Shown here: positions 25,167 through 32,092 of the stretch, in pieces | How the letters are laid out: every line of letters begins with the position of its first letter | Numbering within the stretch: position 1 is the stretch's first letter | Assembly (NCBI GenBank): GCA_020632575.1 | Contig: JACKFH010000039.1 | Coordinates: 1 to 34,087 of the forward strand | Source: Candidatus Omnitrophota bacterium | GTDB lineage: Bacteria > Hinthialibacterota > Hinthialibacteria > OLB16 | Reading direction: 5' to 3' | DNA length: 34,087 nucleotides | The notes under the pieces: model-generated | What the model saw: only the letters and a program-made list of their open reading frames with translations | Databases searched by the model: none | Told to the model about the DNA's origin: nothing | Made by a program: the position numbers and the translations under genes

Positions 25167-27410
25167 TCAGTCCGCTCTGAACTCCGTTTCCGCGACTGTT
25201 TGCGCCTCGACATCCACCGCGAGCGGGTTCGGGAAGAAGTAGGGGCTGTTGCTGAATCGAGTCGCCACCGAATCGGGGGTCAATCTCGTGTTGCCAAAAG
25301 CGAAGAGGCCGCCGAAGGAGTCCATCACATAAATGCCATCGCCGGTCGGGGCTTGGCAGAACTCGAGATCTCTGAAGATCGATCCGACATCGATGCCGAC
25401 CTCAGCCGGATTGCCTTCGTCCTCCCCGGTCGAAGGATCGTCGAAGCCGCCTTGGATATAGGGGAGACCGACCGTCGTGATTGGCGGATCGTTTCGAAGG
25501 AAGCCGACTCGACCACCCGCGGTGTCTTCGACCGGGACCGGATGAACACCCCCCCAGCCGTCATAGATCGCGAGTCCGGCAACAGCGGTTCCCACCGGGT
25601 GGAGTTCGATATCGCGAGCGATGTCGAGACCCATGAAGAAGGGATACTTCGTTTCGGAATCGAGTATGCTTCCTTCGACTCCATCGTCAAAGGAATTGCC
25701 CTCGCCATCGAAAACGTAGTGACCTCCCTGAGAATCGAGGACCACGAAACCATCGGGGTTTGAGTGGTTACCGGATTGGACCACCACGAATCCGACCGCG
25801 CGGATGGTTGCGCCATCGCTTTGAGGCAAGTCCGGATGACGCGGCACATCGCCGCCGAATGGGATGTTTAAAACTGTACAAAGCTCGGCCGCGTCATTGC
25901 CGAGTCGGGCGTCGTCGCCGGGGGTGGTCGATCCCCCTCGGAAGATGCCTCCCGCCTCGGTCAGCACCCAGAAGCCGGTCGAGTCATGGGTGACCTCGAA
26001 ATCCACCGCATATCCGCATTCGGGATTCGATCCTTCCGGAAAGTAAAACATCTGACTCGGAGTCGCGGTTGTGTTTTCCACAAATTGAACCGCGCCAAAA
26101 CGATCGAGAACCGCAAGGTCCGCGTTGGGAGAACCATCGCCGGAGTCCACATTTTCCATATCGACCGCGACATCTCTCCCGAAGTAGAGGCCGCCGGTGA
26201 TCTGGACCACATTTGGCCCCACACGATGGCGTCCTCCGAAGGAGTCGAGGACATACAGACCGAGATCCTCGCAGAACGGGGCCGGTGTAATGACTGGCGT
26301 AGCGGTTGCCGTTGGGATTGGCGTCGCGGAGGAAGCCGAGGGGGTTAGGATCATGAGGTTGGTCGTCCCAATCCCATCGCCGACAATCATCTTGGCTCCG
26401 TCCGGACCGCTGTACGGAATAAACGATTTCGATTTGGTGTTCATCAGGATTCCGGAGAGGAAGAAGGAATCCGTCTCAATAAACACACTCGGGGTTGCTT
26501 CCTTATTCAAGGGGTCAACCGGAACGGCGAAAGTGGCGACAATCCCCGAGCTCGTGCAGAAGGCATGGTTGTCGGCGTCGATAGCCAAGTCCGACAATCC
26601 TCCAGACAATCTTTCGCCCTCAACAATCAAGTTCGATTCGCCGGGGTCGATGTCCTCATCCCCGTTTGTATTGACAAGCATCTCAATCTGTCCCTGAAAG
26701 GTGGTGGAGGAGAGACTCCCGAGGAGGATGTTCCCCGCCGAATCGAAATCGAACCCGCCGTTGAAATCGAAGCCGGAGAAATAGGCGGCGCCATCCGGTC
26801 GATAGGCTGGACTGCCCAATGGGTCCTCGATCACGAGCAGTTCCGAGTTCCCGTTCCCATCCGCGGTTTGCACGATGAGTGAGCCGGAAGGGATCCCGGA
26901 GGGATCGCCTAGCGGAGCGATTCTTGCCTGGGCGCCATTGAAACCGAATTGGGAGTCTGGCCCGATGAGGATGGGGGCGATAAGTTCCTCGATTTCGCCA
27001 TCGTCATCGAAATCGCCATCGGCATTCGAGTCGGTCGCGAGCAGGATGGTTTCGTCTGGAGGGCCCTCTGGATTGGAGCCGTTTTCGACCAACGCGATTT
27101 GAGTCGCGGAGAAAACGGCGATTCCCGATATCGCTCCAAAGGGACCGGTGGCGACAATCCAAGAGGTCTCGGTTTCGAGGTCAACTAACGCGAGGCGGTT
27201 TTCTCCAAAAGATCCGACCGAGGCATAGGCTCGATTCTCATTGGTCGGGTCGACCCCGAGCGCCCCGGTGAATAGGTTGGGTAGGTCGATCGAGGTGGCC
27301 TCGTAACCTTGGGGCGCCGAAGTGAAATTAAGTTTCTGCGCCTGTGCTCCATGAAGGGAGAACAGACAAACGGCAAGGGCCATACTTTGAATCCGGACGG
27401 CAAATGACAT
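25167..27410 (-). CDS. Secreted two-domain repeat protein, first gene of the B12-riboswitch operon
   Basis: The ATG at 27410 has GGAGG 8 bases upstream and gives a 747-residue protein with a signal peptide (MSFAVRIQSMALAVCLFSL, cleavage near AQAQ). The frame extends to 27491, but that part crosses the riboswitch terminator. Residues ~25-355 look like a propeller with Asp-rich calcium-binding loops (DSNADGDFDDDG at ~127-138; NTNGDEDIDPGES at ~248-260). A Thr/Pro linker (~361-378) follows. Residues ~380-747 contain six copies of a module whose core is GLYVLDSFGG-like, at about 384, 431, 479, 554, 612 and 692, each generally followed by a segment resembling FxxxxDIAxDxE. This resembles the GYWLV-DGGIFAFG repeats of actinobacterial surface proteins. 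No known B12-related family is recognisable. Confidence 0.82.
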   Translation of the reverse strand: MSFAVRIQSMALAVCLFSLHGAQAQKLNFTSAPQGYEATSIDLPNLFTGALGVDPTNENRAYASVGSFGENRLALVDLETETSWIVATGPFGAISGIAVFSATQIALVENGSNPEGPPDETILLATDSNADGDFDDDGEIEELIAPILIGPDSQFGFNGAQARIAPLGDPSGIPSGSLIVQTADGNGNSELLVIEDPLGSPAYRPDGAAYFSGFDFNGGFDFDSAGNILLGSLSSTTFQGQIEMLVNTNGDEDIDPGESNLIVEGERLSGGLSDLAIDADNHAFCTSSGIVATFAVPVDPLNKEATPSVFIETDSFFLSGILMNTKSKSFIPYSGPDGAKMIVGDGIGTTNLMILTPSASSATPIPTATATPVITPAPFCEDLGLYVLDSFGGRHRVGPNVVQITGGLYFGRDVAVDMENVDSGDGSPNADLAVLDRFGAVQFVENTTATPSQMFYFPEGSNPECGYAVDFEVTHDSTGFWVLTEAGGIFRGGSTTPGDDARLGNDAAELCTVLNIPFGGDVPRHPDLPQSDGATIRAVGFVVVQSGNHSNPDGFVVLDSQGGHYVFDGEGNSFDDGVEGSILDSETKYPFFMGLDIARDIELHPVGTAVAGLAIYDGWGGVHPVPVEDTAGGRVGFLRNDPPITTVGLPYIQGGFDDPSTGEDEGNPAEVGIDVGSIFRDLEFCQAPTGDGIYVMDSFGGLFAFGNTRLTPDSVATRFSNSPYFFPNPLAVDVEAQTVAETEFRAD

Positions 27411-27479
27411 GGAACATTCCTCCAAAAAATCGGTGGAGGGAGGAGGGAACGAATCGAAATATTCCGGAGGGCGAAAATG

Positions 27480-27512
27480 AAAAACGCCCACCGGGTCGAA
27501 TCCCGAAAGGCG
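27480..27512 (-). terminator. Intrinsic terminator, expression platform of the cobalamin riboswitch
   Basis: On the minus strand CGCC, an internal loop, CGGG, a six-base loop, CCCG and GGCG form a two-part hairpin. It is followed at once by TTTTT, then CATTTT. It lies between the aptamer and the ATG at 27410, so it can stop transcription before the coding region. A GGCGG upstream in the leader could pair with the CCGCGCC at the base of the hairpin as antiterminator. Terminator control in cis is therefore likely. Confidence 0.65.
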
Positions 27513-27590
27513 CGGTAGAAAAAGTTTCCGAGCGTCTTCCGCCTTCTCAATCCCCGAAGAAGTTGCAGCGGTACAGCACCCAAAGATCGA

Positions 27591-27730
27591 TATTCTGGCT
27601 CGCGGATCGTCCTACTCCCCACGCCTTCTCGGCAAATCACCAATGGCATCGTGTGGGTTTCGTCCCCGCATACAGCGACGGGATCGCGCCGGATTCGCAC
27701 CGGCTTCCCGACCGTCGGGTGTTTTCAACT
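27591..27730 (-). promoter_or_regulatory. Cobalamin riboswitch
   Basis: Read on the minus strand, the conserved blocks of the B12 element appear in order. GGGAAGCCGGTGCGAATCC is followed by GGCGCGATCCCGTCGCTGTA (the classical B12 box), then ATGCCATTGG in the GCCACTGG position. GAGAAGGCGTGGGGAGTAGG and ACGATCCGCGAGCCAGAATA match the AAGGC, GAGTAGGA and AGCCAGGA blocks. A promoter lies just upstream and an intrinsic terminator downstream. Cobalamins (adenosyl- or methyl-) normally turn such RNAs off. It controls the two secreted propeller genes on the minus strand. Confidence 0.93.
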
Positions 27731-27741
27731 ATGTGAGCGAC

Positions 27742-27771
27742 AAGTTAGTTGATGTCCGAGTCGGTTGTCAA
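27742..27771 (-). promoter_or_regulatory. Promoter of the riboswitch operon
   Basis: On the minus strand a perfect TTGACA (27771-27766) and TAACTT (27747-27742) are spaced by 18 bases. The predicted transcription start lies a few bases before the first conserved riboswitch block, as expected for a riboswitch leader. Confidence 0.65.
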
Positions 27772-27833
27772 TGGTCGACTTGCTGACTGTGACTCGCCGA
27801 CGATGATTTGGAGATCGCGGGAGAGCGGTCCAT

Positions 27834-29000
27834 TCAAAGGCCCCCGCGGATCAACTGATGATAGATCCATCGCCCCATAGGGTATTCGTAATCGGGGCGA
27901 AGGTGCGATGAGTCCATGAAGATCTCCCTTGTGGCCATTCCTTTAGGCGTGATTTGAAGCAGATGTTTGGCATAGTCGATCAGCTGGACCCTTTCCTCAC
28001 GGCAGACTTTTTCGAGTCGCAGGTTCAGTTTTTGGACAATCAAATAATCAAACGTTAACACCGAGTATTTCCCCAAGTAGACTTGCGTTTTTGGCGCTCG
28101 TTCGTGGGTCTCCTTTTCATCCGGTAGGTAAACCCGCCTCGCGTTGGTGAGGAAAATCGGACGGACGGAATGGAATCGGCATATTGTGATGATCTCTTGG
28201 ATGACCTTTTCATACTCATCCAACAACGGTTCGATTCTCGGTTGGAGTTCTTCCGGAATCGTAGTGGAAAAGACCATCTTCCCGCTTGGCCGGCAATATT
28301 CCGCGGCTTCCCGCGCGATTCGGTTTCTCTTCTGAAGGAAAAAGTCTTTTCCTCTCCTCCGAACAGCCGCCCGATAGTGATCCCAATAAGCGACTCGTGT
28401 GGAATCCGAGGGCGCCCCGCTATACAACAACGCCTCCCCCGATCCGATACTGGGCCTTCCGCGAGCTTGTCCGGGTGGGCCATAAAGACTGACTGAAAAG
28501 TCCAGACCGGTCTTGATCAACACCGCGGCGAACTTCCGGTGGTTGTGTCCCAGGATGTAATTCAGATTGTCGGCGACCTCATAGCTGGTCATCCCCTGGA
28601 TAGCCGCGTTGAAACACCGGACTCTTCGGCCCTTGCGGATCGATTCCTCCTCCAGCCGCCTTGGGAATGAATACCAGCACAAGTTGCTCGCGCCAATCAC
28701 AAGGATGTCGATGATTGGCTCTTTCTCGGAAACATACTCCAGGAGCCCATCCTGAGTGGCCCGGAATGACCCGTCAAATGTGACCTCGAGGGGATCATGA
28801 GCGGTTCGAATCTCGCTGTTGATTCGAAACCGTCCCCGAAAGAGGTCCTCCGGACGGATAATCAGAACAAACAGCCAGAACGGAAGAGTCAGGGCAAACA
28901 ACCCCAACGACCACGCACGGTTGCGGCCAGGAGAGGTTCGGCGGGAGGCGACCAGCCCCCGCCAGGGTTCAGAACTGAAAATAGATGAATTCAGCGCCAT
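27834..29000 (-). CDS. SGNH/AlgJ-like protein paired with an MBOAT acyltransferase
   Basis: The 388-residue protein has an N-terminal membrane anchor (SLGLFALTLPFWLFVLII, ~31-48) and an SGNH-hydrolase-like domain outside the membrane. Block I is VIGASN with Ser105, with Ala where Asp is usual in GDS. Block V is DSSHLRP with Asp363 and His366. The position of block III reads KTGLDF, with Asp where the usual Asn would be. The start ATG lies 32 bases inside the upstream MBOAT gene, with GGAG 6 bases before it, so the two are translationally coupled. In alginate and similar systems, AlgI-type MBOAT proteins pass acetyl groups to AlgJ/AlgX-type SGNH proteins that acetylate an exported polymer; this pair fits that scheme. 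The acceptor is unknown. Confidence 0.85.
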   Translation of the reverse strand: MALNSSIFSSEPWRGLVASRRTSPGRNRAWSLGLFALTLPFWLFVLIIRPEDLFRGRFRINSEIRTAHDPLEVTFDGSFRATQDGLLEYVSEKEPIIDILVIGASNLCWYSFPRRLEEESIRKGRRVRCFNAAIQGMTSYEVADNLNYILGHNHRKFAAVLIKTGLDFSVSLYGPPGQARGRPSIGSGEALLYSGAPSDSTRVAYWDHYRAAVRRRGKDFFLQKRNRIAREAAEYCRPSGKMVFSTTIPEELQPRIEPLLDEYEKVIQEIITICRFHSVRPIFLTNARRVYLPDEKETHERAPKTQVYLGKYSVLTFDYLIVQKLNLRLEKVCREERVQLIDYAKHLLQITPKGMATREIFMDSSHLRPDYEYPMGRWIYHQLIRGGL

Positions 29001-30405
29001 TCATCACTCCATATAGGATGATCATGACCAACATGTAGGAATACATCATCGATTTCGCCCACCATGGAGCCGGTTCCTCCTTTTCGGAACCGCGGCTCCA
29101 ATACTCGGAAGCAATTTCATAGATGAGGAAAATCGGCAAAAAGAAACCCAACGCAACCGCGAGATCGAACGAATAACTTTGCCAGTCGAAGTGATGAACG
29201 AATCGATCGAACAGTCCAATCATCCGAGCCTCGGAATCGACCGCGAACAGAAACCATCCGCAACAGGTGAGGTGGAACATGAGAAGGATTTTGATGCATC
29301 GGAAGGCTCCGGCCCCATGAAATCGGCGCCCGGTTCGAATCGGGTTGTGGTTGCTTCCTCGCACCGCACGGTGAATCGCGAGAAGGGCGCCGTGAAAGGC
29401 CCCCCAAAGCACAAAGTGCGTGGCCGCCCCGTGCCAGAGACCCCCGAGGAGCATGGTCACCATCAGGTTTCGGTAAGTATTGAATTCACCATGGCGATTA
29501 CCGCCCAGGGGAATGTAGAGATAATCCCTCAACCAGGTCGAAAGGCTGATGTGCCAGCGCCTCCAGAACTCCGAGGGGTTGGCGGCGAAATATGGGCGAC
29601 GAAAGTTGACCATCAGTTCGATCCCGAGGACCTTGCCGAGCCCTCGGGCAATGTCGCTGTATCCGGAAAAATCGCAATAGATCTGAAAGGCGAAGGCATA
29701 GGTGGCCAACAAGATGTTGCATCCGGAGACATATTCGACTGGTTTTTGCTGATAAATGGCCATGACAAACGGGGCAAGGTTGTCGGCGATGACCACTTTT
29801 TTGAAATACCCCTGTAGAATCAGTCCAATGCCATCAACAGTCCGATTCCATTGGAGAGTTCGCGGAGAGGCGATCTGCGGCAACAGTCGTGTCGACCGTT
29901 CGATCGGACCCGCCACAAGTTGAGGGAAAAACAGGACATAAACTGCGAAATCTAGTAGATTCCGAGTCGGCTTGGCGTCTCCCCGGTAGATGTCGATCGA
30001 ATAACTCAGGGTCTGGAAGGTGTAGAACGAAATCCCCAAAGGCAGGATGAGATGAAGGGTTTCGAAATGCGGTTTCATCCCAATTCCTTGCAGCAACAGA
30101 CCAGCGGTCTCGACAAAGAAGTCGAAATACTTGAACAGAAACAACACTCCCAGATCTCCGATTAACGAGAGAATCAGGTAGAACCGTTTCCAACCATGAG
30201 TGGGCGCCTCAAAAATCCTCCACCCGCACCAAAAATCCAAGAGAATCGAGAAGAAAAGAAGGCCCAAGAATCGCCAGTCCCACCACGCGTAAAAGAAGAC
30301 GCTGGCAACGAACAGTAAAATATTCTGCCCCCGATGGTCCAGAACCAGATAGAGGGCGTAAACCACAACCGCGAACAAGACAAAGGCGAATGAGTTGAAT
30401 AGCAT
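28969..30405 (-). CDS. MBOAT-family O-acyltransferase (AlgI-like)
   Basis: A 478-residue polytopic membrane protein with about ten hydrophobic segments. Family landmarks are all present: FVASVFFYAWWD near the N-terminus, LPLGISFYTFQTLSYSID (~121-138), FFPQLVAGPIER, IYCDFSGYSDIARG, the conserved WHISLSTWLRDYLYIPLGG with His285, and GGLWHGA with the catalytic His325. It ends in FIYFQF, a typical terminus of AlgI-like proteins. These proteins move acyl groups across the membrane for O-acylation of exported polysaccharides. It overlaps the SGNH partner by 32 bases. No glycosyltransferase or polysaccharide exporter is next to it, so the acceptor polymer is made elsewhere or may not be alginate-like. 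Confidence 0.95.
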   Translation of the reverse strand: MLFNSFAFVLFAVVVYALYLVLDHRGQNILLFVASVFFYAWWDWRFLGLLFFSILLDFWCGWRIFEAPTHGWKRFYLILSLIGDLGVLFLFKYFDFFVETAGLLLQGIGMKPHFETLHLILPLGISFYTFQTLSYSIDIYRGDAKPTRNLLDFAVYVLFFPQLVAGPIERSTRLLPQIASPRTLQWNRTVDGIGLILQGYFKKVVIADNLAPFVMAIYQQKPVEYVSGCNILLATYAFAFQIYCDFSGYSDIARGLGKVLGIELMVNFRRPYFAANPSEFWRRWHISLSTWLRDYLYIPLGGNRHGEFNTYRNLMVTMLLGGLWHGAATHFVLWGAFHGALLAIHRAVRGSNHNPIRTGRRFHGAGAFRCIKILLMFHLTCCGWFLFAVDSEARMIGLFDRFVHHFDWQSYSFDLAVALGFFLPIFLIYEIASEYWSRGSEKEEPAPWWAKSMMYSYMLVMIILYGVMNGAEFIYFQF

Positions 30406-30453
30406 CGATTCCGGCTAAGACCTCGAGATTCTTCTCTTCTCCAATCACAGAAA

Positions 30454-30492
30454 CTACTACGATAGTAGACAATAATTTTCACTATTTGTAAA
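30454..30492 (-). promoter_or_regulatory. MBOAT promoter with palindrome over the -10
   Basis: On the minus strand TTTACA (30492-30487) and TCTACT (30469-30464) are spaced by 17 bases. The perfect palindrome CTACTA-CGA-TAGTAG (30454-30468) covers the -10, so a bound dimer would block RNA polymerase. Which protein binds is unknown. Confidence 0.4.
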
Positions 30493-30720
30493 GATGATGG
30501 TCGCAACAAAGAATTCTTGGTTTTCTCAAACCTTCAGGATCGCGGATGGGAGCCCCTGCAACGGTGAAAATCCAAGAACTCGCGGTGAGTCAAGGAATGG
30601 GGGGCGAGAAGCGTTGTTTGTGTCTCGGCGCCGGGCGGATTCCATGGTAAGGTCCCCCTTTGTGCCTGAATAATCAATCATTGGGGCCTCATACTCCTAA
30701 CTACGGGGAAGGAATGATTC
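30493..30720 (+). other. Leader region upstream of the phosphorylase-like operon
   Basis: Together with the MBOAT promoter region this makes a 315-base gene-free stretch. It ends in the ribosome site AAGGA 7 bases before the ATG at 30721. Around 30550-30600 there is AACGGTGAAAATCC and a CTCGCGGTGAG hairpin. The first of these looks a little like part of a B12 box, but the other riboswitch blocks are absent. I could not choose a promoter with confidence. Confidence 0.3.
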
Positions 30721-32037
30721 ATGTCGAATTGGGTTGAACTCATTAACCGAAAAAAAGAGGGTGATTTTCTAGAATCGGAGGAGATTGAGGAGTTTTTGAA
30801 CGCTTTTCAGCGAGATGAAATCGCTCCCGAGCAGGCCTCCGCCTTCTTGATGGCCGCGGTTCTAAACGGCTTGGATGATGAAGAGACCGAAGCCTTTACA
30901 AAAACACTGATCGGGTCCGGTCAGGTGCTCGGGTTCAAGGATCTGGGTTACCCGCCGGTCGATTTGGCGGAAACCGGCGGAGTGGGCGGAAATGGCGCTT
31001 TGGTGGCGATTCCAATCGCCGCTTCCTACGGGGCCAAACTCCCCATTATCGGGGAAAGATCCCTGGGAATCTTTGGAGGCCTTTTGGACCGCCTCGAAAC
31101 CATCCCGGGATTTCGCACAGACATCGGACTTTCCGAATTCCAGGAGAATGTCCGCGCCCATGGCATCGCCATCGCCGGACAGACCCAGGAACTCACTCCC
31201 ACCGAAATCAAGATGAGCCAGTTGCGCGCGAACACCGGCTGCCTCGGTGGCGCGGAGCTCACCACCGCCAGCCTGCTCGCTCTGAAAGCCTCCGCGGGTG
31301 TGCGCGGATTGGTGATCGAGATCGCCTGTGGTTCCGGCGGCCTTGTCGCCGACCCGAAGGAGGCGCGCCGCCTGGCGGATTGTCTGGCCACCATTGGGGA
31401 AAGACTCGGGATTCACATCACCGGATGCATCACCAACCGGGACAACCCCCTGGGCCAGGGTATCGGAGATGTCCTGGAACTGACTCAAGCGATCGACACC
31501 CTGCGCGGCGGCGGCCCGGACGATTACAAGGAGGTCGCGCTCGATTTGGCTGCGTCCCTGCTCATGATAGGCCAACTATCGACCGACCACGCCCAGGGTC
31601 TCGAACTCGCCAACAAGGCGATCGCGGATGGCCGTGCTTTCGAGAAACTCAAGGAAATTGTCGCCCACCAGGGCGGAGACACCCTCACACTCGAGAACCC
31701 GGAAAACCTGCCTCGCAGCCAGGGCAAACGGGAAATCCTCACCCAGAGGGCCGGTCATGTGAAAGCGATCGATTCGAAACTGTTGGGCAAAGCCTGGATG
31801 CACCTGGGCGGAAGCCGCGCCAAACGAGGCGATTCGTGCGACCACCGGGTTGGAGTCGAAATCCACAAGAAGGTGGGCGATGCGGTCAGCAAAGGCGAAC
31901 CGCTGGTGACTCTATACACTTCGGAACGGTCTCAGGCCGATGACGCGATCGAAGCGGTCGAGGAAGCCTATCTGCTTTCACCCGACCCCACCGATAAGCA
32001 AAGGGCCATCGTTGAAAACTTCGGTCGATACCGATAG
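30721..32037 (+). CDS. Thymidine/pyrimidine-nucleoside phosphorylase homologue with degenerate active site
   Basis: At 438 residues it aligns along its length with DeoA/Pdp proteins: the N-terminal helical domain (IINRKK-like start, EQASAFLMA), ERSLGIFGGLLDRLETIPGF, AIAGQTQELTPTE, and a C-terminal domain with GVEIHKKVGDAVSKGEPL. The phosphate/pyrimidine site is altered, however. The DKHSTGG motif reads DLAETGG, so residues 82-84 are Leu-Ala-Glu in place of Lys-His-Ser. The Ser of ISGRGLG is Gly111, and the Lys equivalent to E. coli Lys190 is Leu188; Arg169 and Ser184 (E. coli Arg171 and Ser186) are kept. Classical nucleoside phosphorolysis is therefore doubtful. It probably heads an operon with a secreted protein (55-base gap) and an ABC permease. 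It has no signal peptide. Confidence 0.88.
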   Translation: MSNWVELINRKKEGDFLESEEIEEFLNAFQRDEIAPEQASAFLMAAVLNGLDDEETEAFTKTLIGSGQVLGFKDLGYPPVDLAETGGVGGNGALVAIPIAASYGAKLPIIGERSLGIFGGLLDRLETIPGFRTDIGLSEFQENVRAHGIAIAGQTQELTPTEIKMSQLRANTGCLGGAELTTASLLALKASAGVRGLVIEIACGSGGLVADPKEARRLADCLATIGERLGIHITGCITNRDNPLGQGIGDVLELTQAIDTLRGGGPDDYKEVALDLAASLLMIGQLSTDHAQGLELANKAIADGRAFEKLKEIVAHQGGDTLTLENPENLPRSQGKREILTQRAGHVKAIDSKLLGKAWMHLGGSRAKRGDSCDHRVGVEIHKKVGDAVSKGEPLVTLYTSERSQADDAIEAVEEAYLLSPDPTDKQRAIVENFGRYR

Positions 32038-32092
32038 ATTGAAACGAAGACCCTTTCGAGGGTCGGCGAGACCTTCGCTTGAGGATCGTTCA

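Noticed and set aside
24161..25213. A 350-codon minus-strand frame overlapping the second riboswitch-operon gene in another frame
   Set aside because: Its translation is rich in Arg, Pro and His as expected from an off-frame of GC-rich DNA; the seven-repeat propeller frame with a signal peptide is the real one.
27411..27491. The upstream extension of the 747-residue protein to 27491
   Set aside because: It would start inside the riboswitch terminator hairpin, lacks a ribosome site and hides the signal peptide; the ATG at 27410 has GGAGG at good spacing.
30862..31575. A 237-codon minus-strand frame inside the phosphorylase-like gene
   Set aside because: It lies wholly opposite a gene with full-length family alignment and has no start signal or domain.
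31940..32092. The upstream extension of the AsnB-like exported protein
   Set aside because: It overlaps the end of the phosphorylase-like gene and would bury the signal peptide; GAGG sits 8 bases before the ATG at 32093.
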